From Ferruginibacter sp050611725 (GTDB lineage: Bacteria; Bacteroidota; Bacteroidia; Chitinophagales; Chitinophagaceae), in contig NZ_JBODJB010000001.1 of NCBI RefSeq assembly GCF_050611725.1, forward strand, positions 1-64,000: 64,000 nt of DNA. Direction: 5' to 3'. Position 1 is the first letter of the stretch. Each line of letters starts with the position of its first letter. This document shows, piece by piece, positions 18,810 to 27,230 of the stretch. The translations under genes and the position numbers were made by a program. The notes under the pieces are model-generated. The model was not told where the DNA came from. It was given only the letters and a program-made list of their open reading frames with translations, and did no database searches.

Positions 18810-20008
18810 TATTTAAATTTCAAATTCAGTGTAATAATATTCGAATGCAATGTATTACTGCGTTTGTAATACCCGTAACGCAGCTCAACCATATTCCAGT
18901 GTCGAATACCGAATATGCCTTTCGGAGGTACAAACCTTACACCTGCACCTAAAAATTGGCTGTTGAATTTCGACAGATCATAATTGCTTGTATAAAAATT
19001 ATCCGCAGTGGTATGCTCTTTGTAGCCTGCAAAATAATCAATAGCAGTTTGTGTATAATATCGATAAAAAGGAGCAACAGATAAAAAAGGATTGATCTTT
19101 ACAGAAGCTTCCAGTTCTGCTGTGTGGGCATTCAAACCCCAGTCATCATGATAAAAACGATAGAAAGAACGAAGGACAATATTATCACCCAAAAAATAAT
19201 TGGCTCTTAGACTTACCGGTAATTTAAATCGTGATGACGGAAGTAGTTCAGATCTCACCGCATTGTTATTCAGATAAACCCTGTGAAAAGGCAATGCTAA
19301 AAATCCGTTCTGATAAGCAATGTCCAGCAGCACCATTAACTGCAAACGTTGATTCACAATTTGTGAATAGGAAAATGTTCCACTATATGAATTTCTTGCG
19401 CTTGTTGGATAATCATCATCATCGTCATCATGCCGACCGCCACCTTGTCTTAATTCTGTTGGTAGTATCATAGATACTGCATCGAAATAAGCCTGCGCTT
19501 TAAAACCAAACTCCGCATTCCTGTTTTTCGATTTTTGAAAAACACTTGCGCCAATTCCAAAAGACTGGTAATCGAATTCTGTTGAATAAGAAGCATTCAG
19601 TCCTATCGTTGTTCCTTTCTTTTCATTTTCTCTTGTCCAGGAAACTGATGGATAAAAACGTACGTCGGAAGAAGATGCAGAAGAGTTTGCTTTCAGATCT
19701 ATTTTATCGGAAGATGCAGAAGTATAATAATCAACACCGGCATCTATATCCAAGCCGTGTTTGCGGCCATGTTTGTCATACAAGCTTAGTTTAACATCTA
19801 TGGAATTAGCAAGATCGCTAAGCTTTTCGGTACCAATGCCACCTGTCACTGACGAATTATTTCCATCCTGATGATAATAACTGCTTACAAGATTTACCTC
19901 GTCCAATTTTAAGGTACGGCTTTTATATTGAGCCGTATCTGTAGTTTGTGAGAAAGCGTTGAGCAGACTGACATACAATCCTACTACAACTAAACAAATT
20001 TTCTTCAT
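18809..20008 (-). CDS. DUF3570 outer-membrane-type protein
   Basis: The 399-residue protein, starting at MKKICLVVVGLYVSLLNAFSQ (signal peptide), is rich in amphipathic beta-strand pairs and ends in LNLKFK, as expected of an outer-membrane beta-barrel. It carries the DUF3570 opening LKLDEVNLVSSYYHQDGNNS and an Asp run (GGRHDDDDDDYPTS) that could bind cations. An upstream in-frame start would add 26 residues overlapping the previous gene and hide the signal peptide, so ATG 20008 is preferred. It is the last gene of the thioredoxin-ApbE-DUF4266-DUF3570 operon, 19 bp after the DUF4266 gene. Function is not established. Confidence 0.82.
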   Translation of the reverse strand: MKKICLVVVGLYVSLLNAFSQTTDTAQYKSRTLKLDEVNLVSSYYHQDGNNSSVTGGIGTEKLSDLANSIDVKLSLYDKHGRKHGLDIDAGVDYYTSASSDKIDLKANSSASSSDVRFYPSVSWTRENEKKGTTIGLNASYSTEFDYQSFGIGASVFQKSKNRNAEFGFKAQAYFDAVSMILPTELRQGGGRHDDDDDDYPTSARNSYSGTFSYSQIVNQRLQLMVLLDIAYQNGFLALPFHRVYLNNNAVRSELLPSSRFKLPVSLRANYFLGDNIVLRSFYRFYHDDWGLNAHTAELEASVKINPFLSVAPFYRYYTQTAIDYFAGYKEHTTADNFYTSNYDLSKFNSQFLGAGVRFVPPKGIFGIRHWNMVELRYGYYKRSNTLHSNIITLNLKFK

Positions 20009-20027
20009 GCTCGTATTTTGAATTGTA

Positions 20028-20240
20028 TTAATTGCAACCGCAGCCACCACCGGCTTTACCGCCATTAGCACCGGATGCTCCTTCACGGTAAGATTGAAAA
20101 CTCATTTCGGTTTTTTGAACTTTTCTTGCAGATAATTCCATTTCAGCATCATTCAATCTTGATTTTTGATACGGCTTTACCGAAGCACATGAACTCATTG
20201 TAATAATGACAGCGCCGAGTAAAAACATTTTTCCTTTCAT
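20028..20240 (-). CDS. DUF4266 small lipoprotein with Gly/Cys tail
   Basis: The 70-residue protein has a lipoprotein signal with lipobox-like TMSSC (Cys18). The mature part is SVKPYQKSRLNDAEM, then SYREGASGANGGKAGGGCGCN at the end. The terminal GGGCGCN and EGASG are hallmark features of the DUF4266 family as I know it. Its start overlaps the apbE stop by 4 bp, indicating translational coupling. The EGASGA stretch resembles the D-G-x-(S/T)-G-A-(S/T) sites that ApbE enzymes flavinylate, though with E for D and N for the final S/T; modification is speculative. The CxC tail may bind metal. Confidence 0.82.
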   Translation of the reverse strand: MKGKMFLLGAVIITMSSCASVKPYQKSRLNDAEMELSARKVQKTEMSFQSYREGASGANGGKAGGGCGCN

Positions 20241-21175
20241 ATAAGATTAATATTTTTTGATGTATACATTTTATTCTCATCATCGATGATGATACAACCA
20301 ATTCCTTTTATTTGATTGATCATATCGATCCCTACTTTGATGCCCATGATTGCAATGGGTGTTGCCATTGCATCTGCAATTTCTGCATTCGGACAAATAA
20401 CCGTTACACTCTTGATACCGGTAATAGGCAAGCCCGTTTTAGGATCGATGGTATGAGAATATTTTTTCCCATCGATCATTACAAATTTCTCATAATTGCC
20501 TGATGTAGCTACTGACATATCAGTGATCTCTACATGAGAGAATGCATGTTGTGCATTATCAGGATCAGAAATACCGATGGTCCATGGTTTCCCATCAGGT
20601 TGATAACCCCATGTTGTAAGATCGCCGGCAGCATTTACAATACCACTCTCAACACCTTTTTGTTTCATGATCATCTTTGCTCGTTCTGCCGCATATCCTT
20701 TACCAATTCCTCCAAATCCAATTCGCATTCCTTTTTCTTTTAAAAAAACAGTACATTTTTTTTCATCTAGGATCACGTTACGATAGTTGATCAATCTTAC
20801 TAGTTTTTTTGCCTGCTCAGCATCCGGCAAATGTTTCATTGTCTTGTCAAAGTTCCACAAACTTTTATCGATCGATCCATAAGTAATATCAAAAGCACCT
20901 TGTGTAATATCAGATATTTTTATGGAACGTTGGATCAGATCTAAAACTTCTTTATCAACTTTAACCGGCACCAATCCAGCATTTGCATTGATCTGATTTG
21001 TCTGACTTTCGTCGTTGTATGTTGTGAGCAATTTTTCGATCCTGCTTATTTCTGTAATAGCCTCTTCAATTCTTTCATAAGCCCATGCAGCATCATCAGA
21101 CACGACACTTATTTCAAAACGGTTACCCATCAAACGAAGTACAGATTTGTGTATTGTAGCATTATTTGCTGCCAT
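20237..21175 (-). CDS. ApbE-like FAD:protein FMN transferase
   Basis: The 312-residue protein matches ApbE: GNRFEISVV near the start, ISRIEKLLTTYNDESQTNQIN, GAFDITYGS, GFGGIGKGYAAERA, NAAGDLTTWG, VATSGNYEKF and the YSHTIDPKTGLPITG metal/FAD segment followed by AEIADAMATP. ApbE enzymes attach FMN to Thr/Ser of target proteins. No signal peptide or lipobox is visible (start MAANNATIHKS), whereas most ApbE proteins are exported, so this one may act in the cytoplasm unless an upstream start exists. It overlaps the thioredoxin gene by 14 bp and the DUF4266 gene by 4 bp, placing it in a tightly coupled operon with a DUF4266/DUF3570 pair. Confidence 0.87.
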   Translation of the reverse strand: MAANNATIHKSVLRLMGNRFEISVVSDDAAWAYERIEEAITEISRIEKLLTTYNDESQTNQINANAGLVPVKVDKEVLDLIQRSIKISDITQGAFDITYGSIDKSLWNFDKTMKHLPDAEQAKKLVRLINYRNVILDEKKCTVFLKEKGMRIGFGGIGKGYAAERAKMIMKQKGVESGIVNAAGDLTTWGYQPDGKPWTIGISDPDNAQHAFSHVEITDMSVATSGNYEKFVMIDGKKYSHTIDPKTGLPITGIKSVTVICPNAEIADAMATPIAIMGIKVGIDMINQIKGIGCIIIDDENKMYTSKNINLI

Positions 21176-21602
21176 TAATAACAGTTCTTATTGTTTCAAC
21201 AAAGTCAACAGAATTTTCCTTCGGCAACCCATCCCAGGTTTTTAAAATTTTACCATTCGCATCCAATAACAAGGTGTAAGGAAATTTTCCTTCGGGATTA
21301 TATTTATCTGCCAATGCCTCATTTAGTTTTACCTGAGCCTTGTCTAATTTATTTTTTTTGTTTCTTGGAAAATCGGCATTTACCAATACAAGATTTGTAT
21401 TAGCAAAGTTGTTGAATGTATCGCTGTTAAAAATTTCTTTTTTTAAACGAATACAAGGAATACACCAATCTGAGCCGGAGAAATTCAATAAGATCATTTG
21501 ATTTTTTTCCTTTGCTATTTTTTGAGCATCATCAAAATTGGTTAGCCAAACTGATGAGGAAAACATCAATAACGAAAACAATAAAACGGAAAGAATTTTC
21601 AT
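21162..21602 (-). CDS. Exported thioredoxin-family protein
   Basis: The 146-residue protein has an N-terminal signal/anchor (MKILSVLLFSLLMFSSS), then a thioredoxin fold with active site SDWCIPC, and a cis-Pro region KFPYTLLLDANGKIL. It resembles DUF255/thioredoxin_7 type periplasmic thioredoxins. First gene of the ApbE operon; it may keep the Cys residues of the DUF4266 lipoprotein reduced, which is inference from the GCGC tail. Confidence 0.83.
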   Translation of the reverse strand: MKILSVLLFSLLMFSSSVWLTNFDDAQKIAKEKNQMILLNFSGSDWCIPCIRLKKEIFNSDTFNNFANTNLVLVNADFPRNKKNKLDKAQVKLNEALADKYNPEGKFPYTLLLDANGKILKTWDGLPKENSVDFVETIRTVINGSK

Positions 21603-21629
21603 ATACTATTGAAATAAATCATTTACCCT

Positions 21630-21670
21630 AAAAAACCTCAACAAAGTATACCAAAGATACTTTGTTGAGG
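21630..21670 (-). terminator. Rho-independent terminator after DUF4382 gene
   Basis: Perfect 14-bp stem 21636-21649 / 21657-21670 (CCTCAACAAAGTAT and complement) with a 7-base loop, followed on the minus strand by a run of T (AAAAAA at 21630-21635 on +). It separates the DUF4382 gene from the thioredoxin operon. Confidence 0.88.
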
Positions 21671-21691
21671 TCAAACCAACTGAATACTTCC

Positions 21692-22609
21692 TTATTTATA
21701 GAGTGTTACCGGCTCTACTTGTGTTTCAACACCTTTAAGAACAACGACATTATTAACCGTTGTATCCTTATAGCCATTAAAAGCTTTAAAAGTAATACTG
21801 TAAGTACCTTCATTTAAACCCCTTATTTTATATTCGCCATCATCATCGTATTCAGGAATTGCTGTTGCAGTGTCAGTTGCATTAAAAATAGTAATCAATG
21901 CTTTTGCATCAACCGGACGAACCTTCCCTTCTACACTACCTGAATTTTCGTCGCAGAAAGGTTTTACAACAGGCGTAAGATAATATTGTCCTCCGTCTAA
22001 AGTAATAGATCGGCCAAGATCAAAATCTAACCAGATATTAACCGGCGTATCATCCTCTTCATTTTCATTATCTCCATCATTTTCATTATCCCCACCTTGC
22101 TCATCTTCATCATGAATTTTTACATAAAGATAATTGTCAACTCCAGGCGCTAAAGATAAAGTATGTGCTACTCCACCCACATAAACAACACTACCTGCAC
22201 CCAATGAAACCCTAATCTTTCTTACATCTCCTTGAATTGTACCTGAAGCCAACAAAGCATCTACGCCATTTCTTAATGCAGAAACATTGTATAAACCCGG
22301 AGTCATCGACAGATCAACCCAATATCCGAACGCATCATTATCTTGATGATCATCATCTCCATCATGATCATTATCACCAAAGTCATCATCATTTTCATGC
22401 TCTTCGCTTGAATCAAGTTTTACTTCTACACGCTGAATATCAATCAAAACTGAATCAAACACAATCGGAGCAGGATCGTCTGTTAAATAAAGAGATAAAT
22501 GTTGAGCGCCTGAAGAACCTGCCGTGTCTTTCTTACAAGCAGAGAAGATCAGCATAACCAAGAACAATGATAGCCCCAGGCCGACCAAAGTTGTTTTTGT
22601 ACTTTTCAT
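21692..22609 (-). CDS. DUF4382 lipoprotein with two acidic, metal-binding-like tracts
   Basis: The 305-residue lipoprotein starts at MKSTKTTLVGLGLSL, with lipobox IFSAC followed by KKDTAGSS. A DUF4382 domain follows: LSLYLTDDPAPIVFDSVLIDIQRVEVKL. It is interrupted by two Asp/Glu/Asn/His-rich tracts (about residues 93-116 and 190-214) that look like cation-binding or disordered loops. The C-terminal ~90 residues form a carboxypeptidase-regulatory-like beta-sandwich (GSVEGKVRPVDAKALI...GTYSITFKAFNGYKD). I chose ATG 22609 because the longer ORF hides the lipobox. It is divergent from an ECF sigma factor and its anti-sigma, so it could be a target of that sigma factor. Confidence 0.82.
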   Translation of the reverse strand: MKSTKTTLVGLGLSLFLVMLIFSACKKDTAGSSGAQHLSLYLTDDPAPIVFDSVLIDIQRVEVKLDSSEEHENDDDFGDNDHDGDDDHQDNDAFGYWVDLSMTPGLYNVSALRNGVDALLASGTIQGDVRKIRVSLGAGSVVYVGGVAHTLSLAPGVDNYLYVKIHDEDEQGGDNENDGDNENEEDDTPVNIWLDFDLGRSITLDGGQYYLTPVVKPFCDENSGSVEGKVRPVDAKALITIFNATDTATAIPEYDDDGEYKIRGLNEGTYSITFKAFNGYKDTTVNNVVVLKGVETQVEPVTLYK

Positions 22610-22750
22610 AAAAAAATGAATTATAGTTTGATGATAAAATTTTTTGTTCAAAATGGTAGATGTATATTTCAAACCAAAAGGTTGGGTTAAACTTAAAAAA
22701 AATAAATATTTATTGTAACCCAACCATTTCTACCAAAACCAGCATCTATT

Positions 22751-23332
22751 TTGGCAAACGACAGCTATTTAGTGGATATCACCGAAAAACTTATACAGGG
22801 ATGTATTAAAGGAGACAGGCATAGCCAAAGCCAGTTGTATAAGTTATTAGCACCCAAGATGTTTGTTGTTTGTTTACGATATTCAAAAAGCAAAGAAGAG
22901 GCCGAGGAAATTGTTCAGGAAGGCTTTATGAAGGTCTTTTCGTTCATCGATCAATTCAGATCAGCCGGTCCTTTTGAAGGCTGGGTGAGAAAAATAATGG
23001 TGAATTGTGCACTGCAACGATACAGAAGTAAACCTCAATTGCATGCAGTTGTAAATATAGATAGCAGCGATCTTGAGCCTATAGGCAGTGAGGATATACT
23101 TTCCGGAATCGGAGTTAAAGAGCTACTGAATATGGTACAACAATTACCACCTGCATATAAAATGGTATTTAACTTATATGTTTTTGAAGGAATGAAGCAT
23201 AAAGAAATTGCAACCCATTTAGGGATTTCAGAAGGCACTTCAAAATCAAACCTGTCGGATGCAAGAGTACTGTTACAAAAAGCAGTGAAGAATAGTTTAC
23301 AAGTTTTAAAAGAAAACATTAAACCAATATGA
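22751..23332 (+). CDS. ECF-type RNA polymerase sigma factor
   Basis: The 193-residue sigma-70 family protein has region 2 (LYKLLAPKMFVVCLRYSKSKEEAEEIVQEGFMKVF), the FEGWVRKIMVNCALQRYR helix, and region 4 HTH (QQLPPAYKMVFNLYVFEGMKHKEIATHLGISEGTSKSNL). No in-frame ATG lies near the start, so TTG 22751 is used; the assignment of the first residues is uncertain. The stop overlaps the start of the next gene by 4 bp (ATGA), a typical sigma/anti-sigma coupling. Confidence 0.88.
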   Translation: MANDSYLVDITEKLIQGCIKGDRHSQSQLYKLLAPKMFVVCLRYSKSKEEAEEIVQEGFMKVFSFIDQFRSAGPFEGWVRKIMVNCALQRYRSKPQLHAVVNIDSSDLEPIGSEDILSGIGVKELLNMVQQLPPAYKMVFNLYVFEGMKHKEIATHLGISEGTSKSNLSDARVLLQKAVKNSLQVLKENIKPI

Positions 23333-24840
23333 AAGAAGATCTACACGATATAGATAAATTATTTCAATCGGCTATTAATGAGCATCAAGAAATGCCTTCT
23401 GATGAGGTATGGAACAATCTTGAAAAAAATCTGGATAAGAATGATATAATAGATTTCCGAAAAAAGAATAGTGGGCTAAAAAGATTATCGGTATTGCTAT
23501 TATTACTCCTTTCCGGTATCAGCGTTTATTTATTACTGAACACACAAAAAGACAAACCGGTTTCATCTAATCAAATCACAACAACACCAAACGATCCTGT
23601 TGCCGATCAATCGCAAAAAAACATAGCTGCAAAAAAGAATACTGCAGATATTTTAAAAGATAAATTGATTGCAAAAAAAACAATCGAAAAAGCTGACGTC
23701 GCCGAAGCAAAAAATAGTTCTTCCCTGGAAACAAACAATACCGCTAACGCTGCTACTGGAAAAGCAATTAGCGATCAAAACAAAACTACTGCTACTTTAA
23801 AAAGAAGTAGTAAAAATAATCCGGTAAAGAACAAAAATATTTCCGGTAATATTAATAAAAGTCGAAAAACGACCACTAAAAAAGCTTCTGTAAAAATTTC
23901 CACCAACAAAGCAACAGACAATTTTGATGGTGATGAAGACAGAGAACTTAGTTCCGCTGTTGACGAAACCAATATCTCAACTAACAAAGAAATTAAAGAT
24001 AGTTCTACTATTGAGAGTAATAAAGCAACTTCTTTGGCAGTAGCAGCAACTAAGCCAACAGAAGTGGGGAAAACCAGTCCGGCAAAGAAGAAAGACCAAA
24101 AGAAAAAAGAAACCGACTTTGCTCTAAATTTTTTCTACTCGCCGGACTTTGCTTTTTATCGTTTACAAAATGACGAGAATAACAATCAGCAAAGCGGAGA
24201 AAATGAAGATGAATTCAATGACAATGAAGAGCATGGGAATGCTTTCACCGGCGGCATTTTGTTCGACTACAATTTGAATGATCACTGGACCATACAATCT
24301 GGTATTGTTTTTTCAAAAACTACGATCAGGAGCGATGAAAAAAAGATATATGCTCAAACTGATAATTCAGGAAACATCAAATATAGATACAATGCCTCAT
24401 CGGGATATACCTTTGTAAATGCTCCGGAAGGTAATGCACCATCTGTAGGCGATAGTATCGAAGCGTCATCCGCATTACATACCATAAAGTATATTGGAGT
24501 GCCTTTAGCATTAAAATATACACTGTCATATAAAAAATGGGAATTGAATATGTCTGCCGGAGCAACTGCAAATTTTCTCATCAATGGTAAAATACAAACT
24601 TCGTTGGAAGGCAGTGGTGATGACGATGATCATGATAAAAAATACAAACTTCAAGGGTTGAAAAAAACGTATTTCTCCGGATCAGCAAGCATTGGTGCTG
24701 CCTATAATTTAAACAAACAGTGGGCAATTACATTTAATCCAACAGTCCGTTTTGCGTTAAGTGCTATCAATAAAAATGTAAGTGTACGATCGTATCCAAA
24801 TTCATTCGGATTATCTACCGGACTCCGCTTTAAATTCTAA
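23329..24840 (+). CDS. Dma-like dual-membrane anti-sigma factor with C-terminal outer-membrane beta-barrel
   Basis: The 503-residue protein has three parts. Residues 1-48 are a short cytoplasmic segment (DIDKLFQSAINEHQEMPSDEVW) like anti-sigma regions that bind ECF factors. Residues 50-69 are one membrane helix (LSVLLLLLLSGISVYLLLN). Residues 70-262 are a Lys/Thr/Asn/Ser-rich low-complexity linker long enough to cross the periplasm. Residues 264-503 are beta-barrel strands ending in GLSTGLRFKF with the C-terminal Phe typical of outer-membrane proteins. This matches the dual membrane-spanning anti-sigma (Dma) architecture reported in Bacteroides thetaiotaomicron. It could transmit outer-membrane state to the sigma factor encoded in the overlapping upstream gene. 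The barrel has an acidic GDDDDHDKK loop. Confidence 0.8.
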   Translation: MKEDLHDIDKLFQSAINEHQEMPSDEVWNNLEKNLDKNDIIDFRKKNSGLKRLSVLLLLLLSGISVYLLLNTQKDKPVSSNQITTTPNDPVADQSQKNIAAKKNTADILKDKLIAKKTIEKADVAEAKNSSSLETNNTANAATGKAISDQNKTTATLKRSSKNNPVKNKNISGNINKSRKTTTKKASVKISTNKATDNFDGDEDRELSSAVDETNISTNKEIKDSSTIESNKATSLAVAATKPTEVGKTSPAKKKDQKKKETDFALNFFYSPDFAFYRLQNDENNNQQSGENEDEFNDNEEHGNAFTGGILFDYNLNDHWTIQSGIVFSKTTIRSDEKKIYAQTDNSGNIKYRYNASSGYTFVNAPEGNAPSVGDSIEASSALHTIKYIGVPLALKYTLSYKKWELNMSAGATANFLINGKIQTSLEGSGDDDDHDKKYKLQGLKKTYFSGSASIGAAYNLNKQWAITFNPTVRFALSAINKNVSVRSYPNSFGLSTGLRFKF

Positions 24841-24975
24841 TAATGTCTATGAAAAAAATTATTGGTTTTCTTCAAACAATAACAGCAATCACTAAATTCT
24901 TGGTAACCGATAGATTTTTTGTAAAAGATATTTTATAGTCTATTTTGCTAACTTGCAGTAGTAAAATTATTTACA

Positions 24976-25815
24976 ATGAATAAAGTATGGTTTATCACCG
25001 GTTGCTCAACCGGATTTGGGAGAGAATTGGCACAACAAACATTGGCCTTAGGCTACAAAGTAGCTGTAGCATCTCGTAATACAGAAGATGTGAAAGATAT
25101 TGTAGCAGCATATCCTGAAACTGCCTTTGCTGTAAAGTTAGATGTTACCAAAGCTGATGAGATCAGTTCTTCTGTAAAACAGGTATTAGAAAAATTCGGC
25201 AGTATAGATGTATTGGTGAACAATGCCGGGATTGGTTATTTTGGTGCTGCTGAAGAAAGTGAAGAAGCAGAATTTCGTCATATGTTTGAAGTGAACTTTT
25301 TTGGATTGGTTAATCTTACTCAAAAAGTATTGCCCGTTATGCGTAAGCAAAAAAACGGACATATAGTGAACATTGCATCCATTGCAGGATTCTTTGCTTT
25401 TCCTGCTTTAAGTTTTTATAATGCCACGAAATTCGCTGTGGTTGGTTACTCAGAATCTCTTGCAAAAGAGACAGGTCACTTAGGCATTAAAATAACCATC
25501 ATTGCCCCAAGTGGTTTCCGTACCGATTGGGCAGGTCGTTCAGCAAAAGAAAGCTCGATTGTAATTGATGATTATGCACCGACTGCCGGTGCAAACAGAG
25601 CTAATTTAAGAAAAGCAAGTGGCCATCAACCGGGTGATCCAGTAAAAGGGGCTGCAGCTATTATAAAAGCAGTTGAATCTGAAAATCCGCCATTGCATTT
25701 ATTGTTGGGTGCCGCAGCATTAAAAAATGCACGTATCAAATTAGCTGAATTGAAAAATGATTTTGATACCTGGGAAGCTACAACCATTGGTGCCGATTCT
25801 CCTTTATCTGAATAA
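24976..25815 (+). CDS. Short-chain dehydrogenase/reductase
   Basis: The 279-residue classical SDR has the cofactor motif TGCSTGFG, NNAG (in VLVNNAGIGYFG), catalytic Ser in IVNIASIAG, YNATK (Tyr/Lys), and SRN after the second strand, suggesting NADP(H) preference. Substrate unknown. Its TAA stop (25813-25815) directly abuts the stop of the convergent permease gene, leaving no intergenic base. Confidence 0.87.
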   Translation: MNKVWFITGCSTGFGRELAQQTLALGYKVAVASRNTEDVKDIVAAYPETAFAVKLDVTKADEISSSVKQVLEKFGSIDVLVNNAGIGYFGAAEESEEAEFRHMFEVNFFGLVNLTQKVLPVMRKQKNGHIVNIASIAGFFAFPALSFYNATKFAVVGYSESLAKETGHLGIKITIIAPSGFRTDWAGRSAKESSIVIDDYAPTAGANRANLRKASGHQPGDPVKGAAAIIKAVESENPPLHLLLGAAALKNARIKLAELKNDFDTWEATTIGADSPLSE

Positions 25816-27222
25816 TCAATTTTCTCCTATGGTATTTATTTTGTCTTCTAAATTATAATCGGCCTGTGTTTTGTAAGGCCACTGGTTTCTTATTTTAGCT
25901 AAAACAAAATATACCAATAGCCCACTACCAAACACAATTAAGAAAGAAACAATAATTGTAAGCCCCGTTGCATAAAAAATAAATAACCACATAGCTATTG
26001 CCAATATTATCGGCAAGGGATACAAGGGCATTTTATAGGGAAGCCCTACCGTTCCTTTTCGTTTACGCAATAACGTTACACCAACAGCCTGACCGATGAA
26101 CTGCACCATGATACGCATGGCAAGAATTCCATCAATAACATGTTTCATTTTAAACAGCAGGCTGAATATAAAAGCAAACCCAGCTAACACCAATAGTGAC
26201 ACATAGGGAAAGTTTTTGGTTGGATGTAATTTGGCAAATACTTTAAAGAATGCCCCATCTACAGCGGCTGCATAGGGTACTCTTGAATAACCCAGCATTA
26301 CGGCAAATAAGGAGGCTAGTGCTACCCACAATATCATCACCGTGGCTATTTGTGCCGCACCTGTACCATACAACCGTTCTATAAATGTGCTCACAACAAA
26401 ATTATTTTGTCCTGCATCTTGCCATAATTTTATTTCCTGCCAAGATATAACGCTACTTACACTTACATTCATCGCCAGGTATAAAATGGCAATTCCAATT
26501 ACAGAAATGAACATACTCCGTGGAATATTTTTACCCGGATCTTTTATCTCCCCGCCTAAATGGCAAACATTATAATATCCCAAATAACTGTAGATCGTTT
26601 TTACACAAGCTTGTCCAAATACAAATGATACTAACTGTCCCCAGCTGAAATCTGCATTAATATCTTTTAAAGGCTGTAAAAAATTACCATGTGCTATTCC
26701 ACCGATGATGATCCAACCTAATGTAAGCAGTACACCACTCCATAGCAATACACCGATCTTACCAATACTGTCAATCTTTCTATACAATAAAAAAGTAACA
26801 AACACTATAACGGTGGCGGATACCATTTTTTGTTGAATTACATCCAAGTTTACTAAGTATCCTAAATACTGAGCAAAACCTATAGCTGCAGAAGCCGCAA
26901 CCAACGGAGCTTGTATTACGGTTTGCCATACATACAAAAAGCTCATCATCTTCCCGGCTCCATTTTTCCCATAGGCTTCTTTAAGAAAATTATAACTACC
27001 GCCGGCTAATGGATAGGCTGCTCCCAATTCACTCCATATCATTGCATCTATCAAAGAAAGTACAGCACCGGCTATCCATGCGTACAAAAACATTCCACCC
27101 ATTAAACCCATTACTATCGGCAAGGTTACAAACGGACCGATCCCCACCATATCGATCATATTGAGTACGGTAGATTGAAAAAGTCCTAAGTGCCGTTCCA
27201 GTTTTGGGTTTGTTATTGTCAT
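25816..27222 (-). CDS. APC-family amino acid permease
   Basis: The 468-residue polytopic protein has about 12 hydrophobic segments. It opens with HLGLFQSTVLNMIDMVGIGPF, the first helix with the broken GIGPF substrate site typical of APC transporters, then WSELGAAYPLAGGSYNFLKEAYG and the conserved GGEIKDPGKNIPRSM loop. It should import or exchange amino acids or polyamines across the inner membrane; the substrate cannot be read. It is followed 8 bp upstream by the PPTase gene on the same strand, so both are probably co-transcribed. Confidence 0.87.
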   Translation of the reverse strand: MTITNPKLERHLGLFQSTVLNMIDMVGIGPFVTLPIVMGLMGGMFLYAWIAGAVLSLIDAMIWSELGAAYPLAGGSYNFLKEAYGKNGAGKMMSFLYVWQTVIQAPLVAASAAIGFAQYLGYLVNLDVIQQKMVSATVIVFVTFLLYRKIDSIGKIGVLLWSGVLLTLGWIIIGGIAHGNFLQPLKDINADFSWGQLVSFVFGQACVKTIYSYLGYYNVCHLGGEIKDPGKNIPRSMFISVIGIAILYLAMNVSVSSVISWQEIKLWQDAGQNNFVVSTFIERLYGTGAAQIATVMILWVALASLFAVMLGYSRVPYAAAVDGAFFKVFAKLHPTKNFPYVSLLVLAGFAFIFSLLFKMKHVIDGILAMRIMVQFIGQAVGVTLLRKRKGTVGLPYKMPLYPLPIILAIAMWLFIFYATGLTIIVSFLIVFGSGLLVYFVLAKIRNQWPYKTQADYNLEDKINTIGEN

Positions 27223-27230
27223 ATTCTAAT

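Noticed and set aside
25813..25818. Directly abutting stop codons of convergent SDR and permease genes
   Set aside because: Both ORFs are full length with intact family motifs; compact convergence needs no special explanation.
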